Part shown: piece by piece, positions 1 through 6,056 of the stretch
How positions within the stretch are numbered: position 1 is the stretch's first letter
Layout of the letters: each line of letters starts with the position of its first letter
Assembly: GCA_052386975.1 (NCBI GenBank)
Contig: JBQTJQ010000207.1
Location: 1 to 7,335, forward strand
Length of the DNA: 7,335 nt
Source: JACPFV01 sp052386975
Lineage (GTDB): Bacteria; Pseudomonadota; Gammaproteobacteria; Nevskiales; Nevskiaceae
Direction of reading: 5' to 3'
Position numbers and translations under genes: made by a program
Notes under the pieces: model-generated
Databases searched by the model: none
What the model saw: only the letters and a program-made list of their open reading frames with translations
Told to the model about the DNA's origin: nothing

Positions 1-1236
1 TTCCTCGAGGGCAAGCCCCTCGAGTTCAAGATCATCAAGCTCGACAAGCTGCGTAACAATGTGGTTGTCTCGCGCCGCGAAGTGCTCGAGGCCGAGTACA
101 GCGCCGAGCGCGATTCGCTGCTGGCCCACCTGCAGGAAGGCGTGGTGCTCAAGGGGGTGGTCAAGAACCTGGTCGAGTACGGCGCGTTCGTGGACCTGGG
201 CGGCGTCGACGGCCTGCTGCACATCACCGACATGTCGTGGAAGCGCGTCAAGGATCCGGGCGAAGTGGTCGCGGTCGGCCAGGAACTCGAGGTCAAGGTG
301 CTCAAGTACGACCGCGAGCGCAAGCGCGTCTCGCTGGGCCTCAAGCAGCTCGGCGACGACCCGTGGGTCGAGATTTCGCGCCGCTATCCCGAGAAGACCC
401 GCCTGTTCGGCAAGATCACCAACATCACCGACTACGGCTCGTTCGTCGAGATCGAGGCCGGCGTCGAGGGCCTGGTGCACGTCTCGGAGATGGACTGGAC
501 CAACAAGAACGTCAACCCCAACAAGGTCGTGCACATCGGCCAGGAAGTGGAGGTGATGATCCTCGACATCGACGAGGAGCGCCGCCGCATCTCGCTGGGC
601 ATGAAGCAGTGCAAGCCGAATCCGTGGGAAGAGTTCGCCCAGAACCACCAGAAGGGCGACCGCGTGAAGGGCCAGATCAAGTCGATCACCGATTTCGGCA
701 TCTTCATCGGCCTGGAAGGCGGCATCGACGGCCTGGTGCACCTGTCGGACCTCGACTGGAACGTGGCTGGCGAAGAAGCCGTGCGCAAGTTCCAGAAGGG
801 CCAGGAGGTGGAGGCCGCGGTGCTGGCCATTGACGGCTCGCGCGAGCGCATCAGCCTTGGCATCAAGCAGCTCGCCTCGGATCCGCTGACGCAGTACATG
901 GCTGAGCACCCGAAGGGCAGCATCGTCAAGGGCACGGTGAAGAAGGTCGACATCCGCGGCGCGGACATTACCCTGGCGGGCGGCGTCGAGGGCTACATCA
1001 AGGCCTCCGACCTCGCGCGCGACCGGGTCGAGGACGCGACCAAGATCCTCAAGGAAGGCGACACGCTCGAGGCTCGCTTCATCGGCGTCGATCGCAAGAA
1101 CCGGATCGTCTCGCTGTCGGTCAAGGCCAAGGAGATCCAGGAGGAGCAGGAAGCCGTCGAGGAGTACAAGGGCAGCACGGCAAGCGCCGGCCGCACCAGC
1201 CTGGGCGACATCCTCAAGGAAAAGATGGGCGAGTAG
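1..1236 (+). CDS. rpsA: 30S ribosomal protein S1 (bS1), 5' end outside the window
   Basis: S1 binds mRNA on the 30S subunit through repeated OB-fold (S1) domains and helps load structured or weak-Shine-Dalgarno messages. The frame is open from base 1 and reads FLEGKPLEFKIIKLDKLRNN before the VVVSRREVLE segment, so the GTG at 61 is internal and not a start. In-window, 411 residues are encoded; E. coli S1 has 557, so about 150 N-terminal residues (domains 1 and most of 2) lie upstream. Four complete S1 repeats follow at about nt 139-348, 397-609, 655-870 and 916-1128. Each has the YGAFVDL / YGSFVEI / FGIFIGL-type strand and a closing SLGxKQ or SLSVKAK motif. The protein ends in an acidic linker and a TSLGDILKEKMGE tail, then TAG. 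An intrinsic terminator follows directly, so rpsA transcription probably ends before ihfB. Near-identity to E. coli S1 over long stretches (HVSEMDWTNKN, KSITDFGIFIGL) makes the call secure. Confidence 0.98.
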   Translation, partial: FLEGKPLEFKIIKLDKLRNNVVVSRREVLEAEYSAERDSLLAHLQEGVVLKGVVKNLVEYGAFVDLGGVDGLLHITDMSWKRVKDPGEVVAVGQELEVKVLKYDRERKRVSLGLKQLGDDPWVEISRRYPEKTRLFGKITNITDYGSFVEIEAGVEGLVHVSEMDWTNKNVNPNKVVHIGQEVEVMILDIDEERRRISLGMKQCKPNPWEEFAQNHQKGDRVKGQIKSITDFGIFIGLEGGIDGLVHLSDLDWNVAGEEAVRKFQKGQEVEAAVLAIDGSRERISLGIKQLASDPLTQYMAEHPKGSIVKGTVKKVDIRGADITLAGGVEGYIKASDLARDRVEDATKILKEGDTLEARFIGVDRKNRIVSLSVKAKEIQEEQEAVEEYKGSTASAGRTSLGDILKEKMGE

Positions 1237-1254
1237 CACTAAGTCGTTGAAATG

Positions 1255-1287
1255 GAAGGGGCCTTTCACGGGCCCCTTCTTTTTTTT
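1255..1287 (+). terminator. Intrinsic (Rho-independent) terminator of rpsA
   Basis: A perfect 9-bp stem is visible: GAAGGGGCC at 1255-1263 pairs with GGCCCCTTC at 1271-1279, around the 7-base loop TTTCACG. Eight T residues (1280-1287) follow immediately. It starts 18 bases after the rpsA stop. GC-rich stem plus T-tract is the classical form, and it points to rpsA being transcribed separately from ihfB, although readthrough cannot be excluded. Confidence 0.93.
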
Positions 1288-1340
1288 GGGGTCCGGCCGC
1301 AGGTCGAAAATGGTTCCCTTTGCTTTTCAATGGCATAGAC

Positions 1341-1369
1341 TTGCACCGGACTATTTTTTCTTTTATCGT
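1341..1369 (+). promoter_or_regulatory. Possible sigma-70-type promoter for ihfB-lapA-lapB
   Basis: In the AT-richer gap after the rpsA terminator, TTGCAC (1341-1346) and TATCGT (1364-1369) are spaced by 17 bases. They match the -35 and -10 consensus at 3 of 6 and 4 of 6 positions. The spacer contains a T-rich run (1353-1359). Transcription would begin near 1376, about 30 bases before the ihfB ATG. A promoter is expected here because the strong terminator isolates ihfB from rpsA, but the hexamers are weak and the exact position is a guess. I see no other gene or RNA in 1288-1404. Confidence 0.35.
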
Positions 1370-1404
1370 CAGTCACCTACACGAACAACCCGACAGACAC
1401 TTGC

Positions 1405-1695
1405 ATGACCAAGTCGGAACTGATTGAACGGCTGGCCCTCAAGCAGACCCATCTCATGCACAAGGATGTGGAGCTGGCGGTCAAGCTCGTTCTCGACCAG
1501 ATCTCGGAGGCGCTCGCCAAGCGCGATCGCGTCGAGATTCGTGGCTTCGGCAGCTTCTCGCTGCACTACCGGCCCAGCCGGGTCGGGCGCAACCCGAAGA
1601 CCGGCGACTCCGTCGAGATTCCGGCGAAGTACGTCCCGCATTTCAAGCCGGGCAAGGAAATGCGCGAGCGGGTGAACGAGCGCCGCTCGGGATAG
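1405..1695 (+). CDS. ihfB: Integration host factor subunit beta
   Basis: IHF beta pairs with IHF alpha to form a nucleoid protein that bends DNA by roughly 160 degrees at specific sites, shaping promoters, replication and recombination. The 96-residue product matches E. coli IHF beta (94 aa) from its first residues, MTKSELIERL. It carries the RGFGSF motif (46-51) and the GRNPKTG beta-arm tip (61-67), whose Pro64 is the residue that intercalates into DNA in the family. KYVPHFKPGKE (75-85) is the conserved C-terminal signature. The RNP and YVPHFKPG forms distinguish it from HU. ATG 1405 is chosen because it reproduces the E. coli N-terminus exactly. No clear Shine-Dalgarno precedes it; the upstream bases read CCGACAGACACTTGC. 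It leads a + strand unit, with lapA starting 7 bases after its TAG. Confidence 0.97.
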   Translation: MTKSELIERLALKQTHLMHKDVELAVKLVLDQISEALAKRDRVEIRGFGSFSLHYRPSRVGRNPKTGDSVEIPAKYVPHFKPGKEMRERVNERRSG

Positions 1696-1702
1696 GCCCG
1701 CG

Positions 1703-2023
1703 ATGGGCCGCCTGCTGTTCTTCCTGCTGGTCGTCGGCGCCGTGTGCTTCGGTGCGGCCTTCAGCTATTACAACGTCGCGCCGGCCACGTTCCATTACCT
1801 CGCCGGGCAGGTCGAGCTGCCGCTGATCTGGCTGCTGATCGGCGCGTTCCTGGCCGGCGCGGTGGCGATGTGGCTGCTCGACCTGGCGCGCCTGTTCGGC
1901 CTCAGCCGCGAGGCGCGGCGCCAGCAGCGCCAGATCGCCCAGCTCGAAGCCGAACTGAAGAGCCTGCGGGCGCTGCCGCTGGCCCAGCCACCCGGGGCGC
2001 AGCCCCCGGCCAAAAATGCCTGA
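1703..2023 (+). CDS. lapA: LapA (DUF1049/YciS-type) inner-membrane LPS assembly protein A
   Basis: LapA is a small inner-membrane partner of LapB, the factor that controls LPS synthesis by presenting LpxC to the FtsH protease. The 106-residue product is close to E. coli LapA (102 aa). It has two hydrophobic helices (about residues 4-20 and 40-59) joined by a short loop with the family-like pattern TFHYLAGQVELPL. A charged, Gln/Glu/Arg-rich probable coiled coil follows (about 67-90), then a Pro/Ala-rich tail. The start lies 7 bases after the ihfB stop with AGG at 1694-1696 as a weak ribosome-binding site, and the 3' end overlaps lapB by 8 bases. This suggests co-transcription and translational coupling. 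The family call rests on length, topology and the lapB neighbour; sequence conservation in this family is modest. Confidence 0.9.
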   Translation: MGRLLFFLLVVGAVCFGAAFSYYNVAPATFHYLAGQVELPLIWLLIGAFLAGAVAMWLLDLARLFGLSREARRQQRQIAQLEAELKSLRALPLAQPPGAQPPAKNA

Positions 2024-3182
2024 CAGCCTGGCCCTGGCGTGGCTGATGCTGCCGCTCGGCGCTGCCCTCGGCTGGTACCTCGCGCGGCGCTGGCCACGGC
2101 CGCACGAGCAGGAAACGCGCGGCAGTTCCGAGTACCTCACCGGGCTCACGCACCTGGTCGACCAGGACCCCGACCAGGCCATCGCCGCGTTCGTGCGCGC
2201 GGTCGAGGTCGACGACGAGACGGTCGAGTTGCACCTGACGCTGGGCAGCCTGTTCCGCAAGCGTGGCGAGGTCGATCGGGCGCTGCGCATCCACGAGAAC
2301 CTGCTGGCGCGGCCGAACCTCAAGCCGCTGTACCGCAACCAGGCGCGCTTTGCGCTGGCGCAGGATTTCCTCAAGGCCGGGATGATCGATCGCGCCGAAA
2401 CGCTGTTCAAGGAGCTGGTGGCGCAGGGCATGTTCCTGCAGACCTCGCTCGAGAACCTGGTGGCGCTGTACGAACAGGTCCGCGACTGGCGCCAGGCCCT
2501 CGAGGCCGCGCGCCAGCTCGAGGCGGTGAAGAGCTCGAGCCTGCGCCCGCTGATCGGCCAGTACTACTGCGAGCTGTCCGAGGCCGCGCGGGCGGGCAAG
2601 GACCTGCCCGAGGCGCTGCGCCTGGCCGGCCGCGCGCTGTCCGAGCATCCCGATTGCGTCCGCGCCAGCCTGCTGCAGGGTGCGCTGCACGAGGCCGGCG
2701 GGGATTTCGTCGCCGCGATCAAGTCCTACCGGCGCGTGCCGGAGCAGGATCCACGCTTCATCGGCGAATCGATCGAGCCGCTGCGCCGCTGCCACCAGGC
2801 CCTCGGGAACCGCGCCGCCTACTCCGCGCTGCTCGAGGAGGCCGAGGAGCTGTGGCACCACCCGTCGGTGGTGCTGGCGCGCGCGCAGCTGATGCGCGAC
2901 GAAGGCGCGGACCCCAGCGGCTACCTGACCGAGCGGCTGCAGCAGCAGCCGCAGTGGCGCGGCCTCGACCTGCTGCTGCAGGCGGTGGGCACGCGCGCCG
3001 GCGAGGCGGCGCCGCTGGTCGACGGCCTGCGCCAGGCCATGGTCAAGGTGATGGAGCGGCGGCCGGCGTACCGCTGCGTGCACTGCGGCTTCGCGCCGAC
3101 GCTGTTGTTCTGGCAATGCCCCAGCTGCAAGCAGTGGACCACGATCACGCCGCTCGACGAGCTGGCGGCGGCCAAGCCCTGA
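2016..3182 (+). CDS. lapB: LapB (YciM) TPR/rubredoxin-like regulator of LPS synthesis
   Basis: LapB is an inner-membrane-anchored cytoplasmic adaptor that promotes FtsH degradation of LpxC, the committed enzyme of lipid A synthesis, and so balances LPS against phospholipid. The 388-residue length equals the family norm (389 in E. coli). An N-terminal transmembrane helix (about 5-23, ending GWYLARRW) is followed by tandem TPR helices through about residue 345. These include the strongly conserved VELHLTLGSLFRKRGEVDRA stretch (70-89). A C-terminal rubredoxin-like metal site has two CxxC knuckles, Cys354/Cys357 (CVHC) and Cys368/Cys371 (CPSC), all four cysteines intact. The ATG at 2016 lies inside the lapA 3' end, and no Shine-Dalgarno is seen, so translation probably depends on coupling to lapA. 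The gene ends 4 bases from the convergent bepA stop. Confidence 0.97.
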   Translation: MPDSLALAWLMLPLGAALGWYLARRWPRPHEQETRGSSEYLTGLTHLVDQDPDQAIAAFVRAVEVDDETVELHLTLGSLFRKRGEVDRALRIHENLLARPNLKPLYRNQARFALAQDFLKAGMIDRAETLFKELVAQGMFLQTSLENLVALYEQVRDWRQALEAARQLEAVKSSSLRPLIGQYYCELSEAARAGKDLPEALRLAGRALSEHPDCVRASLLQGALHEAGGDFVAAIKSYRRVPEQDPRFIGESIEPLRRCHQALGNRAAYSALLEEAEELWHHPSVVLARAQLMRDEGADPSGYLTERLQQQPQWRGLDLLLQAVGTRAGEAAPLVDGLRQAMVKVMERRPAYRCVHCGFAPTLLFWQCPSCKQWTTITPLDELAAAKP

Positions 3183-3194
3183 GGCCCTAGGGCT
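3175..3194. other. Inverted repeat across the convergent lapB/bepA stop codons
   Basis: AGCCCT (3175-3180) and AGGGCT (3189-3194) form a 6-bp inverted repeat with an 8-base loop. Inside the same region GCCCTAGGGC (3184-3193) is a perfect 10-base palindrome. Together they span the end of lapB and the stop of the bepA-like gene. There is no T-tract on either strand, so this is not a standard intrinsic terminator. It may be a weak bidirectional pause or 3'-end stabilising hairpin, or chance in GC-rich DNA. Confidence 0.3.
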
Positions 3195-4656
3195 CCTCGC
3201 CCGGCTGGCGCGCTGCGCGCTGCAGCTGGTCGCGCGAGGCCTGGGCGATTTCCTCGTGCTTGGCCTTGAGCCTGGCGCGCTCCTGCGACGACAGCGACGA
3301 CACGCGCAGCGCGGCGTCGAGTTGCGCCAGCGCGCCGGGCCCGTCGCCGCGCTGGAAGAGGTAGTTCGCCATCTGGTACAGGGCCTCGATGGTGTGGCCG
3401 GCATCGCGCGCGGCATACGCCAGCAGCCGATGCGTCTCCATGCGCGTCCCGAGCGACTCCTCGTGCGACAGCAGCACCTGGCGCGCCTCGTCGGGCTTGC
3501 CGGCGGCGATCAGCGCATCGGCGTACTCGAGCGTGGCCGGCGCGTAGCGCGGGAAATGCTCGAGGTTCTTTGCCAGCGTCGCCAGCGCCGCCGCAGTGTC
3601 GCCCTGCGACAACTGGATCCGGCCGTGCAGCATCAGCAGGTTGGGCTGGCGCGGGTAGGCCGCGAGCAGGCCCTTCAGCGTGTCCGTCGCGCGGGCGTAC
3701 TCGCCCATGCGCCAGTACGTCATCGCCAGCCCGTAGCTGTGGCCCGGCGCGTCCGGCGCGTGCTTCAGCTGCCCCTTGAACCAGTCCGCGGCCTCGCTCG
3801 GGCGCTCGCTGGTCAGCACGCGGGCCCGGGCCTGCATCAGGGCGTACTCGACCGGGTCCCTGACCTTGCCGTGCGGCAGCGAGGCGGCGCGCATGCGCGC
3901 CTCGCTGATGCGCGTGGTGTTGACCGGGTGGGTTCGCAGGAACTCGGGCACCTGGTTGCCGTACAGCCGGCTCTGCTGCTCGAGGCGCACGAAGAACGTG
4001 GCGACCGCGTCGGGATCGAAGCGCGCTCGCGACATGGTGCGGATGCCGATGCGGTCGGCCTCGAGCTCGTGGGCGCGGGTGAAGTTCACTTCGCGCTGAT
4101 GGGTCGTGGCCTGGCCGATGGCCAGCGCCGAGATCACGACTTGGGGGTTGGCCGATGCGGCGATGATGGCGGCCAGCACCGCGGCCCAGGTGGCGAGGTT
4201 GGAGACCTCGGTGCCCTCCATGGTGCGGGCGATGTGGCGCTGGGTGACGTGGGCGAGCTCGTGCGCCATGACTCCGGCCAGCTCGCTTTCGCTGCGCACC
4301 GAGGTCAGCAGGCCGGCGTTGACGCCGAGGTAGCCGCCCGGAAGGGCGAAGGCATTGATGCGCGGGTCGCGGATCACGAACACCGTCAGGTCCGGCGCGT
4401 CGGCCTCGGCGGCGGCGACCAGCCGCCAGGTCAGGGCCGCGACGTACTCGGTGACCTCGGGGTCCTCGAGCATGTAGTCGTAGGCGTACAGCTGCGCGGT
4501 GACGTGCGACCCGATCTTCTTCTCTTCGGCCGGGGACAGCGCGGTATCGGCGGGGTCGCCGATGCGCGGCAGGTCCACCGTCGGGGTTTCAGCGCCGGCA
4601 CGCGCGGCGCCGGCGATCAGCAGCGCGGACAGCAGGAGAGTCGAAAGGCGCGTCAC
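3187..4656 (-). CDS. bepA: BepA-type periplasmic M48 metalloprotease with C-terminal TPRs
   Basis: BepA is a periplasmic zinc protease and chaperone. It promotes maturation of the LPS translocon protein LptD at the BAM complex and degrades stalled outer-membrane proteins. The 489-residue product (E. coli 487) begins with a Sec signal peptide (MTRLSTLLLSALLIAGAARA, likely cut after residue 20). The M48 domain carries HELAH at 132-136 (zinc ligands His132 and His136, catalytic Glu133). Downstream is ELEADRIGI, where Glu197 is the expected third zinc ligand. RTHPVN follows, with His243 in the position of E. coli His246, the loop residue reported to restrain activity. Residues from about 270 on form TPR helices. 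The start is GTG with no clear Shine-Dalgarno; it is chosen because it opens directly into the signal peptide and no nearby in-frame alternative exists. It lies 105 bases downstream of psd on the same strand. The YfgC/BepA subgroup fits better than other M48 families because of the TPR half. Confidence 0.93.
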   Translation of the reverse strand: MTRLSTLLLSALLIAGAARAGAETPTVDLPRIGDPADTALSPAEEKKIGSHVTAQLYAYDYMLEDPEVTEYVAALTWRLVAAAEADAPDLTVFVIRDPRINAFALPGGYLGVNAGLLTSVRSESELAGVMAHELAHVTQRHIARTMEGTEVSNLATWAAVLAAIIAASANPQVVISALAIGQATTHQREVNFTRAHELEADRIGIRTMSRARFDPDAVATFFVRLEQQSRLYGNQVPEFLRTHPVNTTRISEARMRAASLPHGKVRDPVEYALMQARARVLTSERPSEAADWFKGQLKHAPDAPGHSYGLAMTYWRMGEYARATDTLKGLLAAYPRQPNLLMLHGRIQLSQGDTAAALATLAKNLEHFPRYAPATLEYADALIAAGKPDEARQVLLSHEESLGTRMETHRLLAYAARDAGHTIEALYQMANYLFQRGDGPGALAQLDAALRVSSLSSQERARLKAKHEEIAQASRDQLQRAARQPGEEP

Positions 4657-4761
4657 GGACGAACCGCCGGGAGTGGGTGGAAAGTCTACCGCGTCGCCAC
4701 GGCGGGCGGATTCAGCGGCCGTTCAGAGCCGTAGGGACCGCGCCGGGCGCGGCAAGTTCAC
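4657..4761 (-). other. psd-bepA intergenic gap with a GC hairpin and a weak -10-like element
   Basis: Reading the minus strand, a hairpin of CCGCGC and GCGCGG arms (window 4738-4752, 3-base loop) lies just after the psd stop. It is not followed by a T-tract, so at best it is a weak terminator. Nearer bepA the minus strand reads GGTAGACTTT, whose TAGACT (window 4682-4687) matches the -10 consensus at 4 of 6 positions. No convincing -35 sits at the right distance. BepA could therefore be transcribed from its own promoter, by readthrough from psd, or both; the sequence does not decide. Confidence 0.3.
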
Positions 4762-5643
4762 TCAGCGGATCTTGGCGAGCGTGCCGAGCGCAAGGCCCAT
4801 GCGCACGTCCTTGTTCTGCGCCAGCTGAGGGCGCCAGGCCACCATGCCCGGCGGCGCCAGCAGGATCACGGTCGAGCCCATGTTGAAGCGGCCCATCTCG
4901 CGTCCGCGCATCATCACCACCGGCGTCATCGGCGTATAGCCGCCGGCCTCGTGGTTGTGCGGCGGCGTGACGCGGCCGTTCCAGGCGGTCTCCATGCTGC
5001 CGACGAACAGCGCGCCGACCATGACGATCGCCAGCGGGCCATAGTCGGTCTCGAAGATCGAGTACACCCGCTCGTTGCGCGCGAACAGGCGCGGAACGGT
5101 GCGCACCGCGCGCTCGCTGACGCTGAACAGCCGCCCCGGTACGTAGCCCCATTCGCGCAGCTTGCCGCTGGCCGGCATGTGGATGCGGTGGTAGTTGTGG
5201 GGCGCGAGGTAGATCGTGCAGAACGAGCCCTTGTTGAAGAACGCCGCGGCTTTCGACCCGCCGAGCAGGTCGCTGACGGTGTAGGAGTGGCCCTTGGCCT
5301 GGATCATCTGGCCGTCCTTGATCGGCGCCAGCGCGCTGATGCGGCCGTCGACGGGAGAGACCAGGACGGCCGGATCGGGGTCGATCGGGCGCGCATTGGG
5401 CTTGAGCGCGCGCGTGAAGAACGAGCTGAAGTCGGGATAGCTCTTGACGACCTCGAACTCGGCTTCCGACAGGTCCACCTTGTACAGCTTCACGAAGATG
5501 CCGATGAAAGCGTTCTTGAAGCCGGCGGCGCGGACCTGGGCGACGTGGAACATGATCCACGACAGGAAGGTCGTCGGCAGCAGCCAGTGCAGGAACACGT
5601 AGCACTTGTCGAGGAAGACGCGGAATTTCTCGGCTTTGGTCAT
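4762..5643 (-). CDS. psd: Phosphatidylserine decarboxylase proenzyme (PSD-B type I)
   Basis: Psd converts phosphatidylserine to phosphatidylethanolamine on the inner membrane. The proenzyme cleaves itself into a beta and a small alpha chain, leaving a pyruvoyl cofactor at the alpha N-terminus. The 293-residue product shows a hydrophobic, membrane-associating N-terminal region (about 8-38). It then has SPVDGR with Asp99, YHRIHMP with His152 and His155, LFARNERV (187-194) and the self-cleavage site. The site reads FNMGSTVI, so cleavage is expected between Gly256 and Ser257. The usual E. coli motif is LGST; Met replaces the Leu here, while the essential Gly-Ser-Thr is kept. E. coli Psd is 322 aa; the difference is mostly its longer C-terminal tail. 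ATG 5643 overlaps the PCu(A)C stop as ATGA, and AAAGG lies 7 bases upstream as a good ribosome-binding site. Confidence 0.97.
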   Translation of the reverse strand: MTKAEKFRVFLDKCYVFLHWLLPTTFLSWIMFHVAQVRAAGFKNAFIGIFVKLYKVDLSEAEFEVVKSYPDFSSFFTRALKPNARPIDPDPAVLVSPVDGRISALAPIKDGQMIQAKGHSYTVSDLLGGSKAAAFFNKGSFCTIYLAPHNYHRIHMPASGKLREWGYVPGRLFSVSERAVRTVPRLFARNERVYSIFETDYGPLAIVMVGALFVGSMETAWNGRVTPPHNHEAGGYTPMTPVVMMRGREMGRFNMGSTVILLAPPGMVAWRPQLAQNKDVRMGLALGTLAKIR

Positions 5644-6056
5644 TCGACGGCCTTTACGGTGAAGACGAATTCGCGGGCGGCGCCGCCGCAGGTCAGCGCC
5701 AGCGTGACGGTGTCGCCGGCCTTGAGCAGGCGGTTGGGCTCGTACAGCATCAGGTGCCAGTCGCCGGCCTCGAGCGTGGCGCTGGCTCCGGGCGCCAGCG
5801 CCAGGCTGCCCTCGCGCATGCCGGCGACGCCGCGCTCGTCGATCACGGTACGGTGCAGCCCTGCGCCGCCGAAGTCGGCGCTGCGCGCGCCGTCGACGAC
5901 CAGCGGCTGCTTGCCGCGGTTGGTGAGCCTGGCGTAGGCGGCGGACATCGCGCCGGGCGGCGCTTCACGGATCCAGCCGTTCTCCACCGCGAGGCCCGGG
6001 CAGGCGGCGGCGCCGGTGCTGGCGAGCACCCCGGCAGTCAGCGCGACGAATCTCAT
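5640..6056 (-). CDS. PCu(A)C-family periplasmic copper chaperone
   Basis: PCu(A)C proteins bind Cu(I) in the periplasm and, with SCO proteins, load the CuA site of cytochrome c oxidase subunit II. The 138-residue product starts with a Sec-like signal (MRFVALTAGVLASTGAAA). It continues with the family pattern: WIREAPPGAMSAAYARLTN (28-46), then the Met/His copper motif with His68, Met80 and HLM at 101-103. The spacings are 11 and 20, close to the family H(M)X10MX21HXM. The closing LKAGDTVTLAL (111-121) is also typical. Two cysteines, Cys19 at the likely mature N-terminus and Cys123, could form a disulphide; a lipoprotein reading of Cys19 is unlikely because no Leu occupies the -3 site. ATG 6056 overlaps the SCO stop as ATGA, and the 3' end overlaps psd the same way. 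The frame stays open upstream to 6440, but that stretch is a shadow of the SCO gene. Confidence 0.93.
   Translation of the reverse strand: MRFVALTAGVLASTGAAACPGLAVENGWIREAPPGAMSAAYARLTNRGKQPLVVDGARSADFGGAGLHRTVIDERGVAGMREGSLALAPGASATLEAGDWHLMLYEPNRLLKAGDTVTLALTCGGAAREFVFTVKAVE

Noticed and set aside
61..63. GTG at 61 as the start of a separate S1-like protein
   Set aside because: The same frame is open back to base 1 and encodes S1 sequence upstream, so this is an internal Val codon of rpsA.
139..1128. Periodic repeats of about 260 bases within rpsA
   Set aside because: These are the tandem S1 domains of the protein, not a DNA repeat or array.
1902..3416. Minus-strand open frame of 504 codons opposite lapB
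   Set aside because: It is antisense to lapB, whose TM, TPR and rubredoxin features are unmistakable. Its translation is Arg/Ala/Gln/Leu-rich low-complexity sequence typical of GC-rich shadow frames.
3256..4734. Plus-strand open frame of 492 codons opposite the BepA gene
   Set aside because: It mirrors the M48 protease on the other strand. The product is rich in Arg, Gly, Val and Gln with no recognisable motif, and GC-rich codon bias explains the open frame.
4738..4752. GC hairpin after psd as an intrinsic terminator
   Set aside because: The 6-bp stem is not followed by T residues in the direction of transcription, so it is recorded only as part of the gap.
4951..5937. Plus-strand open frame of 328 codons across psd and PCu(A)C
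   Set aside because: It spans two well-supported minus-strand genes and has shadow-frame composition.
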